Source: Deltaproteobacteria bacterium
GTDB lineage: Bacteria; Desulfobacterota; Binatia; UBA9968
DNA: 60,548 nucleotides
Direction of reading: 5' to 3'
NCBI GenBank assembly: GCA_009692615.1
Contig: SHYW01000015.1
Location: 1-60,548, forward strand
Positions 28,303 to 37,113 of the stretch are shown here, one piece after another (the stretch's first letter is position 1; every line of letters starts with the position of its first letter). The notes below the pieces were generated by a model. The model was not told the DNA's origin. It searched no databases and worked only from the letters and a program-made list of their open reading frames with translations. Made by a program: the position numbers and the translations under genes.

Positions 28303-28995
28303 ATGGAACGGCTGATTCTCTTCGATATCGACGGTACGCTGACGCGTACGGAGAACGGTTATTTGCCGTTCAACGAAGCGATTCTTCAAACCTTCGGCAT
28401 CGAGGGCGACATTCGCACGGTGGTTCCCGACGGCAACACCGATCCGGCGATCGTGCGCGATATTTTTGCCGCGGCCAAGGTTCAGATCGACATCGATGAC
28501 GCGCGCTGGCGGCAATTCTCCGCCAACCTCTGCGCCAGCTACGGCCAACATGTCGCCCGCGGTGAGACCACGGTGCGGGCGCTGCCTGGGGCGCTGCAAT
28601 TGTTGCAAGCGCTTTCGCTGCGCGACGATTTGAGCGCCAGCGTGGTGACGGGAAATTTTGAAGCGAGCGCTATGGTGAAGCTGGCCGCGGCCGGGCTCGA
28701 CGACTATGTCACCCGCGGCGCTTACGCCAGCGACTCCGATCATCGGCCAGATTTGCCGGCGCTGGCGAAACGGCGTTGGGAAGAATGGACCGAGCGGGAG
28801 ATTCCCGCCGAGCGCTGCGTGATCGTCGGCGACACGCCGAAGGATTTGGAGTGCGCGCGTGCCAACGGCATGAAGTGTCTACTTGTCGGCACCGGCCGTT
28901 ATCCGGTAGAAGAGCTTGAGTATTCGCGCCCGGACGCGTGCTTGGCCGATTTGGCCGATACGGCGGCGGTGCTGACAACGCTGGCGAATTTGTGA
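28303..28995 (+). CDS. HAD-superfamily phosphatase (phosphoglycolate phosphatase-like)
   Basis: A 230-residue hydrolase. Motif I FDIDGTLT (7-14) carries the nucleophile and acid/base Asp, motif II is VVTGN with the Thr, and motif IV is VGDTPKDLECA. A helical cap lies between motifs I and II (C1 type). ATG 28303 fits the motif I position; upstream sequence is repeat. A role in 2-phosphoglycolate or other sugar-phosphate clearance is possible. It is divergent from the serine operon, but a link to serine (SerB-like step) cannot be shown. Confidence 0.8.
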   Translation: MERLILFDIDGTLTRTENGYLPFNEAILQTFGIEGDIRTVVPDGNTDPAIVRDIFAAAKVQIDIDDARWRQFSANLCASYGQHVARGETTVRALPGALQLLQALSLRDDLSASVVTGNFEASAMVKLAAAGLDDYVTRGAYASDSDHRPDLPALAKRRWEEWTEREIPAERCVIVGDTPKDLECARANGMKCLLVGTGRYPVEELEYSRPDACLADLADTAAVLTTLANL

Positions 28996-29018
28996 TCAAT
29001 GATTTGAACGCTCAGAAC

Positions 29019-29106
29019 TTCCCCCTTTGAAAAGGGGGACTGAGGGGGATTTGAGTTTTGCGCGCATAAGAAAATCCCCCCTTCCCCCCTTTTTCAAAGG
29101 GGGGAT
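29019..29106. repeat. CCCCCTTT-type inverted repeat, copy 1
   Basis: Left arm CCCCCTTTGAAAAGGGGGAC with AGGGGGATTT after it (29019-29052); right arm AAATCCCCCCTTCCCCCC and TTTTTCAAAGGGGGGAT (29072-29106). Each arm is itself a hairpin, making a cruciform-like unit. It lies between the HAD and aldo/keto reductase genes. A second copy is at 49859-49952. Confidence 0.75.
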
Positions 29107-29153
29107 CGGACGCAACAGGTGACGATTGGGTTAATTTCATCAGGAGGTAACTC

Positions 29154-30146
29154 ATGCGCTATCGAACCATCGGCAATACCGGCGTGAAAATTTCCGAGAT
29201 CGGTTTCGGCTGTGGCAACAACGCGGTGTTGATGGTGAAAGCGCCGTACGACGAACAGGTTAAAGTTGTCAGGCGGGCATTGGATTGCGGTATCACGTTT
29301 TTCGACACCGCGTTCGCCTACGGCTTGGGTAAATCCGAAGAAAATTTAGGCCGGATACTCAAAGATCTCGGTGTCGATCCCGTTATTTCTACCAAGATTC
29401 GACTCGAAGCCGATTGCGTCAGCGACGTGAAGGCAGCGACGATTCGCGCGGTTGAAGCCGGACTTGAAAGGCTCGGCCGCGAGCGCGTCGACTTCGTGCA
29501 ATTGCACACGCGCGTGACCGTGGAGCGCGGCATGGATAAGCGCTTCAGCTTGACGCCGCAAGACGTGCTCGGCCCTGGCGGCGTGATCGATGGCTTTAAA
29601 GCGATGCGCGCCCGCGGCAAGGCCGGCTTCTTCGGCTTCAGCGGTCTCGGCGAAACGCCGGCATTGCACGAGTTGGTCGATAGCGGCGAGTTTCACGGTT
29701 TCCAGTGTTACTACAATTTACTCAATCCCAGCGCCGGCCAGCCGGTGCCGAATAATTTCAGCGCGCAAGATTACGGCTTGATCCTTGAGCGCGCCGCGGC
29801 CAAAGGCATGGGCGCATTCATCATCCGCATTCTCGCCGCCGGCGCACTCACAGCCGATCCCAGCGCCGGCGGTGGCGGCAGCGGCAACACGCTATCGCCC
29901 GGTTCCGATTATCCCATCGATCTGCAACGCACGGAGAAAGTTAAAGAGGCCCTCGGCGTCGACGGCAAAGATTTGACACAAGCGGCGATTCGTTTCGGCT
30001 TGATGCATCGAACCACGGCAGCGGTGCTGGTGGGATTTTCCAATGCCACGCATGTCGATGAGGCGGTGGGTTGTTCTGACATGCCGTCACTGTCGGAGCC
30101 GCAGATGAGCAGGGTAAGAGATCTGTGGCAGAGCGACTTCTGCTAA
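29154..30146 (+). CDS. Aldo/keto reductase
   Basis: A 330-residue NADPH-dependent TIM-barrel reductase. The catalytic tetrad is visible: Asp in FFDTAFAYG, Tyr in the same motif, Lys in ISTKIRLE and His in VQLHTR. GNTGVKISEIGFGCG is the usual start. AGGAGG lies 6 bp before the ATG. It begins a plus-strand run with an ornithine-cyclodeaminase-like gene (27 bp on) and two Bug receptors, suggesting one catabolic operon. The substrate is unknown. Confidence 0.9.
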   Translation: MRYRTIGNTGVKISEIGFGCGNNAVLMVKAPYDEQVKVVRRALDCGITFFDTAFAYGLGKSEENLGRILKDLGVDPVISTKIRLEADCVSDVKAATIRAVEAGLERLGRERVDFVQLHTRVTVERGMDKRFSLTPQDVLGPGGVIDGFKAMRARGKAGFFGFSGLGETPALHELVDSGEFHGFQCYYNLLNPSAGQPVPNNFSAQDYGLILERAAAKGMGAFIIRILAAGALTADPSAGGGGSGNTLSPGSDYPIDLQRTEKVKEALGVDGKDLTQAAIRFGLMHRTTAAVLVGFSNATHVDEAVGCSDMPSLSEPQMSRVRDLWQSDFC

Positions 30147-30173
30147 TACTCAGGCTAACCGAATGGAGGTTCC

Positions 30174-31289
30174 ATGGCACTTTTCTTTCACTCCGACGAT
30201 GTCGATCAAATGATTCCGATTAAGGAAGCGGTCGAGATCACCGAAAACTCGTTACGCGATATGATTTCGCCCAACGGGGTTTGCGCGCCGCGCAAGCGGT
30301 TGAATCTGCATCGCAACGTCGGCGAAGGGACGTTCGACACGGTGCTCAATATTTACGCCGGCGGTTCGGCGAACTACGGCGCGGTTGGCGCGCAGGTAGC
30401 GCTGCACCGCAAGGCGATCGCCGGAGCGACCCAGCAGCGGCCGCCGTTTAATCCGGATCAGACCGAGTTGGCGTTGATTTACGATTCCGACACGGGTTCG
30501 CTGCTTGGCGTGATGGCGCATCGGCCGCGGGATTTTACCGGTGTGGCTGACTTGCGTACGCCGGCGACGAGCTTGGCCGGTTTAGATTTGTTCGCGCGCA
30601 AGGACGCGCGTCGGGTGGGGATTTATGGCTCGGGCATGCAGGCTTGGGCGACCTTCGCCGGTTTGTGCGAGATGCGTAAGATCGACAGCGCGAAAGTTTT
30701 TAGCCCGACGCCATCGCATCGCGAAGGCTTTGCGAAAAAAATTAGCGCCAAGACCGGCGTGAAGGTGACGCCGGTCGACAAGCCGGAGTTGGCGGCGAAA
30801 GATGTCGACATCATTCTCTGCATGACCAACACCAACGTGCCGGTGCTCGACGGCGCCTGGTTAGAGGCGGGCCAATACATTATTTCCGTCGTCGGCAGCA
30901 ACATCGAGTTGGTCAAGAGCGGCAATCTTGCCGCGCCACGCCGGGAGATCGACGACGCAACGCTCAAGCGTTGCGACTTCATTGTCGCGCTATCGAAAGC
31001 CCAGGCGATCGATTCGCAGCAAGGCGATATCTATTGGCCGGTGCAGGATGGCGTGATTACCTGGGACAAAGTCGTCGAGATTTCCGACGTGCTTGCCGGC
31101 AAAGTCAAAGGTCGGACCAACGACAAGCAGATCATTCTCTACAAAAACCAAGGCGGTCAGGGGATCGTCGACATCGCGTTGGCGAAAAAGTGTTACGATT
31201 TGGCCAAGGCTCATGGTAAAGGCTACGAGATGAAAATCGAGCCACGCTTGAATTGGTGGGTGCAGGGTGGACGGGCGGAGACTTGGTGA
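30174..31289 (+). CDS. Ornithine cyclodeaminase/mu-crystallin family protein (paralogue 1)
   Basis: A 371-residue NAD(P)-dependent protein. The Rossmann motif is IYGSGMQA near 149. VCAPRKRLNLH (substrate Arg) and DLRTPATSL are present, and NTNVPVLDGAWLEAGQYI matches the family's TxxxxPVxxxxWLxPG pattern. Members include ornithine cyclodeaminase, ketimine reductases and alanine dehydrogenases; the exact reaction is not predictable. The middle loop with NPDQTELALI is longer than in paralogues 2 and 3. GGAGG precedes the ATG. Confidence 0.85.
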   Translation: MALFFHSDDVDQMIPIKEAVEITENSLRDMISPNGVCAPRKRLNLHRNVGEGTFDTVLNIYAGGSANYGAVGAQVALHRKAIAGATQQRPPFNPDQTELALIYDSDTGSLLGVMAHRPRDFTGVADLRTPATSLAGLDLFARKDARRVGIYGSGMQAWATFAGLCEMRKIDSAKVFSPTPSHREGFAKKISAKTGVKVTPVDKPELAAKDVDIILCMTNTNVPVLDGAWLEAGQYIISVVGSNIELVKSGNLAAPRREIDDATLKRCDFIVALSKAQAIDSQQGDIYWPVQDGVITWDKVVEISDVLAGKVKGRTNDKQIILYKNQGGQGIVDIALAKKCYDLAKAHGKGYEMKIEPRLNWWVQGGRAETW

Positions 31290-31297
31290 CATTGAAG

Positions 31298-31329
31298 GTT
31301 TCGAGTTTCGGGTTTTCAGTTTCGAGTTT
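31298..31329. repeat. GTTTCGAG tandem repeat
   Basis: GTTTCGAGTTTCGGGTTTTC followed by AGTTTCGAGTTT: three near-copies of an 8-11 bp unit in the 51-bp gap before the first Bug gene, ending just ahead of its AAGGAG ribosome-binding site. Confidence 0.55.
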
Positions 31330-31340
31330 AAGGAGAATTT

Positions 31341-32390
31341 GTGCAGACATATTGGAAGAATAATTTTTCTGTGGCCTTGTCTTTGGTTATCATGGTGAGT
31401 GCGAGCGAGATTCACGCGCAGGCTGAGCCTTTTTACAAAGGCAAGCAGGTTCGCATCATCGTCGGCGCGTCGGCGGGCGGGTTTTACGACCGTTGGGCGC
31501 GGTTGTTGGCGCGCTTCATTCCAAAATATTTGCCGGGCAATCCGTCGATGATCGTCCAGACGATGCCGGGCGCCGGCTCGCTGGTGGCGACCAATTACGT
31601 CTATGGCGTTGCCAAACCCGACGGCGTGACGCTGCTGATGCCCAACAGCAATACCTATCTCGAACAGCTTTCCGGCCACAAAGAAGTTCGTTTCGACCTG
31701 CGCAAGATGTCAATCATTGGCTCCCAAGAAAAAAACTTCATGCTGCTCTACATGCGCGCCGACGCGCCGTTCAAAACCGTCAGTGACCTGATCAACGCCA
31801 AAGATCCGCCCAAGTGCGGCAGCTCCGGGGTGTCGAGCGCGGGCTATATTCTCGATCGGGTTCTCGAAGTCACGCTCAACGCCAAGATCAGCACGGTGAT
31901 GGGTTATCCCGGCGGCAACGAGATCGATCTGGCGGTGGAGAAGGGCGAGATCCAATGCCGTGGCAACACCATCAATCCGCACTACGGCCGAGAGCCTTTC
32001 GATACCTGGCATAAAAAAGGTTTCGATCGTCATCTGGTGCAATCGGGCCGCAAGCGCGATCCTCAGGTGCCGGAAGCGCCGACGGTTTACGAGCTGATGG
32101 ATCAATACAAAACCAGCGAAATCAATCGTCGAGTCGCTCGCGTGCTGCTCGACGGCGCCGAGTTCGGCCGCTGGATGCTGGTCACGCCGGGCACGCCGGC
32201 GGATCGCATTAAAAATTTGCGCGCGGCCTACGCCCAGTCGATGAAGGATCCGGAACTATTGGCCGAGGCGAAAAAGGCGCGCATGGATGTCGAGCCATCG
32301 GCGGGCGAGGATTTGCAGGCGTTGCTGAACGATATTCTCAGCCAGCCCCGCGATGTGGTCGAGCGGGTCAAAAAGATTCTCCAAGAATAG
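31341..32390 (+). CDS. Tripartite tricarboxylate transporter receptor (Bug family), copy 1
   Basis: A 349-residue periplasmic solute receptor. A signal peptide ends near AQAEP (residue ~28). GKQVRIIVGASAGGFYDRWA and PGNPSMIVQTMPGAGS are the Bug signature for beta-1 and the ligand loop. Start is GTG with AAGGAG 6 bp upstream. No TctA/TctB membrane genes follow, so it probably shares membrane parts encoded elsewhere. It is 40 bp from a paralogue of equal length. The ligand is likely a carboxylate. Confidence 0.88.
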   Translation: MQTYWKNNFSVALSLVIMVSASEIHAQAEPFYKGKQVRIIVGASAGGFYDRWARLLARFIPKYLPGNPSMIVQTMPGAGSLVATNYVYGVAKPDGVTLLMPNSNTYLEQLSGHKEVRFDLRKMSIIGSQEKNFMLLYMRADAPFKTVSDLINAKDPPKCGSSGVSSAGYILDRVLEVTLNAKISTVMGYPGGNEIDLAVEKGEIQCRGNTINPHYGREPFDTWHKKGFDRHLVQSGRKRDPQVPEAPTVYELMDQYKTSEINRRVARVLLDGAEFGRWMLVTPGTPADRIKNLRAAYAQSMKDPELLAEAKKARMDVEPSAGEDLQALLNDILSQPRDVVERVKKILQE

Positions 32391-32429
32391 TGCGATCGTC
32401 GGTTCGCGAATCCCATGGAGGGCAAAACC

Positions 32430-33464
32430 ATGACGCGGAAGATTTATTTCGTGCTGATGAGCTTAAGTGTATTGCTCGGCCGCAACGCCAACGCGCAGAC
32501 GCCCAACTTCCAGGGCAAGACCGTGACCATCATCGTCGGCACCGTGGCCGGCGATCTCTACGATCTTTACGCCCGGGCGATCGCGCTCTACATGGGAAAA
32601 TATTTGCCCGGCAATCCCAACATGATCGTGCAAGACATGCCGGGCGCGGGCCATATGATCGCGGCCAATCATGTCTACAACATCGCCAAGCCTGATGGCT
32701 TGACTATGGGCGCGATCAACGCCGGGCTTTATTTCGAGCAGCTGATCGGCCGCGCCGAGGTGAAATTCGATTGGACCAAGTTCAACTGGATCGGCAACGC
32801 GACCAAATCGCCGCAGGTGCTCTACATGCGCGCCGATACGCCGTTCAAAACCATCGAAGATGTGCGCACGGCTAAGGAGCCGCCCAAGTGCGGAACCACC
32901 GGACTCAGCAACATGGGCTACTTCGTGCCGAAGCTTTTGGAAGAAACGGTGGGGGCGAAGTTCAACGTCATCGCCGGCTATCAGGGCGGCAACGAGATCG
33001 ATCTCGGCGTCGAGCGCGGCGAGATCGTCTGTCGCTCGCTTAGCACCGAGGCGTATTTTTCGCGCGAGCCATTTCTCACTTGGCGCAAGAACGGCTTTAC
33101 CCGTGAGCTAGTGCAGGGCGGCAAAGCGCGGCTAGAGAAACTCGCCAACGTGCCGACGATCTACGAGCTGATGGATAGATATAAATCGCCTGAATTGGCG
33201 CGGCGCTTGGCGACCGCCTTGCTCGCCTCGGGCGAATTTCACCGCCCCTTCATGGCGCCGCCAAAAATGCGCCCGGAAGTGGTAAAGACGCTGCGCGAAG
33301 CGTTCAGCCGAACCATGAAAGACGCCGACTTCATCGCCGAGGCGAAAAGAAAAAAATTGGATTTGGACCCAACCACCGGCGAGGAAGTTCAGCTCTTAGC
33401 CACGGACGCGATGGCGCAACCCAAGGACGTGATCGCGCGTTTGAAAAAGTTGATGGGGCAATAG
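32430..33464 (+). CDS. Tripartite tricarboxylate transporter receptor (Bug family), copy 2
   Basis: A 344-residue paralogue of the preceding gene. KTVTIIVGTVAGDLYDLYAR and PGNPNMIVQDMPGAGH are conserved; YQGGNEIDLGVERGEI also matches copy 1. A short signal peptide ends at ANAQ. ATG 32430 is preferred because GGAGG sits 8 bp upstream; an ATG at 32415 overlaps that site. The differing ligand-loop residues (GGFYDRW versus GDLYDLY) suggest different ligands. Confidence 0.88.
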   Translation: MTRKIYFVLMSLSVLLGRNANAQTPNFQGKTVTIIVGTVAGDLYDLYARAIALYMGKYLPGNPNMIVQDMPGAGHMIAANHVYNIAKPDGLTMGAINAGLYFEQLIGRAEVKFDWTKFNWIGNATKSPQVLYMRADTPFKTIEDVRTAKEPPKCGTTGLSNMGYFVPKLLEETVGAKFNVIAGYQGGNEIDLGVERGEIVCRSLSTEAYFSREPFLTWRKNGFTRELVQGGKARLEKLANVPTIYELMDRYKSPELARRLATALLASGEFHRPFMAPPKMRPEVVKTLREAFSRTMKDADFIAEAKRKKLDLDPTTGEEVQLLATDAMAQPKDVIARLKKLMGQ

Positions 33465-33481
33465 CTAGCGCCGCTAATTCT

Positions 33482-34543
33482 TCACGGTTTGATATCCTGC
33501 ATAAACCACTCGCTGGGAATTTCCTGGCCCATGCCTTTTTCTTTGGCGGCTTTGTAGGCGCAGTAGCCCATGGCGGCGAACTGGACGCCGGTGCCGACGT
33601 TGTTCAAGAAAAAAGTGATTTGCTTGTCGTTGGCGCGGCTCGGCGCTTTGCCGGCGATGAGATCGCAGATCTCGGGATACTTGGACCAGTCGCGGGGCTT
33701 TTCGCGGCGCACGCCGGGCATGTCGTCTATTACTCCCGGCGGTTGGAAGTGTAGGATGCCGCCGAAATTCGTGTGGATGCCGATCGGATCGCAGCGGTTT
33801 AACACTTCGAGATCGGTCTCGAACTCACGGATCGAGTTGTAGTGCATGCCGGGTTCCAACCATTCGAGTTTAACTACTGGGCGCGACGAATTGGTCGCGC
33901 TGCAGATCACGTCGCAGCCGCGCGCGGCTTCCTCGGCGCTCGCCACCGGCTCGCCGGCGACGCCGGTTTCTTTTTCCATCTCGGCGACGAAAGCTTTTCG
34001 ATGCTCGGCGTTGGGACTATAGACTTTGACTTTCTTGATCGGCATGACCGCGGTCATGTAGCGATAGTGCGCTTTGGCTTGGCCACCGGAGCCGATGAGG
34101 CCGAGCACTTGGGAGTTTCGCCGCGCCATCACTTTCATTCCCAAGGCGCTGGTGACACCGACGCGGGTTTGCTGGATGAAGCCGTCCGGCATGATCGCCA
34201 GCAATTCGCCGGTCTCAGCGCTGAAAAGTTGCACCAGGCCAACGAACATCCCTTTGCCGGCAAGGGGCAACTTTTCCAGCCGCACCGAGCCGTGTACTTC
34301 TTGTTCCTGGACAACGTCGGAAGTGACGCGCAGCGCGAGCACGCCATATTTACCGATGCCGCCGTCGACGGATTTAAAACTATAGGTAGAGTTCGGCAGG
34401 GCGTGGGGCAAGTAAGAATGGCAAGTGGGTCGGTTGACGGCCCGGCTGGCCGCTTGCTCGCGGTAGGATTCTTCCATCACCGCCAGGCATTCCTTGACGT
34501 TGAGCGCTTGCTGCACATGATCGTTGTTGAGTATCAGAGTCAT
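33482..34543 (-). CDS. Ornithine cyclodeaminase/mu-crystallin family protein (paralogue 2)
   Basis: A 353-residue protein with the Rossmann motif LIGSGGQAKAHY near 148. LALRVTSDV and QQTRVGVTSALG replace the canonical RTGAAGA region, and TNSSRPVVKLEWLEPGMHY is conserved. It is convergent with the Bug gene and closer to paralogue 3 than to paralogue 1. AGAGGAGC precedes the ATG. Likely a ketimine or imino-acid reductase; substrate unknown. Confidence 0.85.
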   Translation of the reverse strand: MTLILNNDHVQQALNVKECLAVMEESYREQAASRAVNRPTCHSYLPHALPNSTYSFKSVDGGIGKYGVLALRVTSDVVQEQEVHGSVRLEKLPLAGKGMFVGLVQLFSAETGELLAIMPDGFIQQTRVGVTSALGMKVMARRNSQVLGLIGSGGQAKAHYRYMTAVMPIKKVKVYSPNAEHRKAFVAEMEKETGVAGEPVASAEEAARGCDVICSATNSSRPVVKLEWLEPGMHYNSIREFETDLEVLNRCDPIGIHTNFGGILHFQPPGVIDDMPGVRREKPRDWSKYPEICDLIAGKAPSRANDKQITFFLNNVGTGVQFAAMGYCAYKAAKEKGMGQEIPSEWFMQDIKP

Positions 34544-34881
34544 CGAAGCTCCTCTTAGTTTCCGGTTTCTTTAATATCACAGGGCCCACGCTACGTACAC
34601 AAAGGGTACAATCGACCAATCGTCGGCCGTTTAGTGGGTCGTTTCTGCCGCGGTTGCCGCAGTGATGAGCGGAGTTTGAACGGTGTCCTAGGAAAATAAT
34701 GCTGGTGTCATTTTGCGGTCTGGCGGACAGCTTGTCTCATATGTTCGCAATCGCGCCATTTCGAGCATTTTAAGACGGAGCACGTCGGCCCGAGGATCAA
34801 ACGGAAGTGATTGGTGTGAGAATTGCTTTGTCATTACAATTTGGAGCACCCAGTAAGGCAGGCAACGCAAGGAGGCCAGAC
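34544..34881. other. 338-bp divergent gap, possible promoter for the CBS gene
   Basis: This gap lies between the divergent paralogue-2 and CBS genes. TTGGTG (34811-34816) and TACAAT (34835-34840), 18 bp apart, are a weak plus-strand promoter match. TAAGGAGG follows before the CBS start. Nothing else recognisable was found. Confidence 0.35.
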
Positions 34882-35355
34882 ATGATTCAAGGAATTCACC
34901 GCAGGAGCAATGAAAAACCAGCAAACACGGAACCTGGAATGATCGTCGGTCCGACCGAAGTTGCCGACGTGATGACTTCGAAAGTTGTCACTCTCAGTCC
35001 GCATCACAGCTTTAGCGAAGCCGCGAACTTAATGAATGACCGGTTTTTTCGCCACTGCGTGGTGGTCGATAGCCACGGTCAGCTGGTCGGCGTGATTTCC
35101 GATCGCGATATTTTGCGCGCCCTAGCGCGTAACCCTAATTCGCGGACCAAGACGTTGGATCAAATCATGACCCAGAACCCGGTGACGGTTCGACGAAATA
35201 CGCATATCGTCGACGCTGTCGGTAAAATTATTTCTAAACGGATCAATTGTCTGCCGGTGGTGGAAGAAGACGGCAGCGTGTGCGGTATTGTCACTTCCAC
35301 CGATCTCCTGCGCTCCTATCAGCAGTTGCTCGACATGATGCACAAAGCGCGCTAA
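34882..35355 (+). CDS. Tandem CBS-domain protein
   Basis: A 157-residue cytosolic protein of two CBS domains. VADVMTSKVVTLSPHHS to GVISDRDILRAL is the first, and LDQIMTQNPVTVRRNTH to GIVTSTDLLRSYQQLL the second. Such pairs bind adenosine nucleotides (AMP, ATP, NAD) and regulate partners. ATG 34882 follows AAGGAGG by 5 bp; a GTG at 34807 has no such site. No partner enzyme is adjacent. The role is not known. Confidence 0.88.
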   Translation: MIQGIHRRSNEKPANTEPGMIVGPTEVADVMTSKVVTLSPHHSFSEAANLMNDRFFRHCVVVDSHGQLVGVISDRDILRALARNPNSRTKTLDQIMTQNPVTVRRNTHIVDAVGKIISKRINCLPVVEEDGSVCGIVTSTDLLRSYQQLLDMMHKAR

Positions 35356-35415
35356 CGACGGTTTCCCTCTGGCGCGCAACACTTGAACCGCGCGTCCGGC
35401 GCGTTATTTTTGGTC

Positions 35416-35640
35416 ATGGCGCGGAAAATTTGGATCACGGTCAAACCCCAGGCGAAAAAAGAAATCGTCACCGAGATCTCACCGAGCGAATTCAAAGTGG
35501 CGGTGCGTGAACCGGCGCGCGATGGGCTCGCCAACGGTCGCGTGATCGAACTGCTCGCCGAATATTTTCACATTGCCAAATCCCACGTCAGCATTCTGCG
35601 CGGCCAAAGCGCCAGAAGAAAACTCGTCGAAATCGATTGA
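35416..35640 (+). CDS. DUF167 (YggU) family protein
   Basis: A 74-residue protein with WITVKPQAKKE at the start, KVAVREPARDGLANGRVIELLAEYF in the middle and VSILRGQSARRKLVEI at the end, the full YggU fold. The function is unknown in all organisms. ATG 35416 is the only start giving the standard N-terminus. It follows the CBS gene by 60 bp. Confidence 0.85.
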   Translation: MARKIWITVKPQAKKEIVTEISPSEFKVAVREPARDGLANGRVIELLAEYFHIAKSHVSILRGQSARRKLVEID

Positions 35641-35903
35641 GTCGGTTGGTTCAAGACTAAATTTTCGCTTTCCCATGATTTGAGTCTAATATTCCCCGCT
35701 GCTTGCGGCGGGCACAACTAAATGGGGCTTCCAAAGGGGGCGAGCATCCCCTTTGGTCGCGAGCGGGGTTCATACCCCGATCGCAAAATGCCGGGTTGAT
35801 TTCGGCTTTACCCGCTCGCGTGTCGAACCGCGCGCCTTGCTGGCTTGCCGAGATTGGTGTAGGTCAATCGGCAAGTACTCGACCTTTTTTTTAGGACTAT
35901 GTC

Positions 35904-37103
35904 TTGTCGAAAACTGAAACCGCGTCGAATCTAAGCGCGCCGCTTGCCAGTTGGGGTCGGTTGGCCGCCAACTCGACGGCGCATATGACTGAGCATTTGT
36001 TCAACGCCGTCATCGCGGTGATTTTGCCGATCATCACCGGGGCGCTGGGACTGAGTCTGGCGCAAGCGGGAGGGTTGGCTTCGGCGCGCACATTGCTGGC
36101 CGGCGTGGCGAGTTTTCCCTCGGGTTTTCTGGCCGATCTGGCGCGCCAGCGTAATCTCTGGTTGGGCGCGTGCATCGCCTTGATTGGATTAGCTTCGTGG
36201 GGCTTGAGCGCGTCGGCGAGTTTTCCGGCGTTGATGTTCTTCATGGCGCTCGCCGGTTTTGGCGGCGGTTGGTTTCATCCCCAATCGCTGGCGATCTTAT
36301 CGGCGAAATATTCCCAGCAAAAAGCTTTTGCCCTCGGCGTTCATGACAGCAGCGCCAACTTGGGCGAAGTCATCGGTCCGTTGGCGCTGGGGTTTCTGCT
36401 GACCTTTTTCGACTGGCGCATGGCACTGTTGCTCTGGGGCATTCCCGGTATCGTGATTGGCGTCGCCTATGCGCTGTTCGGCTCGGAAACCGCTCTCGCC
36501 GTGCCGCGCGGACGCGATTATCGCCGGGCGGTTTGGGACGATGTCGTCAAAAATAAATTGGTCTGCGCTCTGGTCGCGATCTCGACGCTGCGCGCCATGG
36601 GGCAGACGGCGTTGGCTTCCTTCTTGCCGCTCTACTTGTCGTTGCATCTAAAACTTCCCAGCGCTGTGGCTGGCGCCTATATGTCGATACTGTTTCTCTT
36701 TGCCGGCGTGGCGCCGGCTGTGGTCGGTTGGATCTCCGACCGCATTGGCCATCGCCGATTGATTATGGTGTTTTCGTTTTTCAGCACCATCGTCGTGCTG
36801 GCGATTCCTTATCTCGGTTCGGGCGCGATTCTCGCCATCGGTCTTGGTGCACTGGGTGCGTTGTTGTGGGCGCTCCGACCGGTGATCGTTTCGGCGGCGA
36901 TGTCATCAGCGCCGCAACAGCTCTCCGGCAGCATCGTCGCGTTTATTTACGGCGCCAACATGAGTCTGTCGTTTCTGGCGCCGATCGTCGCGGGACTGAT
37001 CGCCGATGCTTATGGATTACCGACCGCGCTGAGCGCGATTGCGCTTTTTCCGCTCAGCGCGTCACTGCTAACTTTTACATTGCTCAAACCAGTGAAATCG
37101 TAA
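35904..37103 (+). CDS. MFS transporter (fosmidomycin-resistance-like)
   Basis: A 399-residue integral membrane carrier with about 12 helices. STAHMTEHLFNAVIAVILP matches the FSR group's first helix, and GFLADLARQR is the MFS loop 2-3 motif; GWISDRIGHRR is its repeat in the second half. Start is TTG 35904 with TTAGGAC upstream; the ATG at 35899 is in another frame. It sits just before paralogue 3, so it may import or export the substrate of that enzyme. Confidence 0.85.
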   Translation: MSKTETASNLSAPLASWGRLAANSTAHMTEHLFNAVIAVILPIITGALGLSLAQAGGLASARTLLAGVASFPSGFLADLARQRNLWLGACIALIGLASWGLSASASFPALMFFMALAGFGGGWFHPQSLAILSAKYSQQKAFALGVHDSSANLGEVIGPLALGFLLTFFDWRMALLLWGIPGIVIGVAYALFGSETALAVPRGRDYRRAVWDDVVKNKLVCALVAISTLRAMGQTALASFLPLYLSLHLKLPSAVAGAYMSILFLFAGVAPAVVGWISDRIGHRRLIMVFSFFSTIVVLAIPYLGSGAILAIGLGALGALLWALRPVIVSAAMSSAPQQLSGSIVAFIYGANMSLSFLAPIVAGLIADAYGLPTALSAIALFPLSASLLTFTLLKPVKS

Positions 37104-37113
37104 TAGGCTAATC

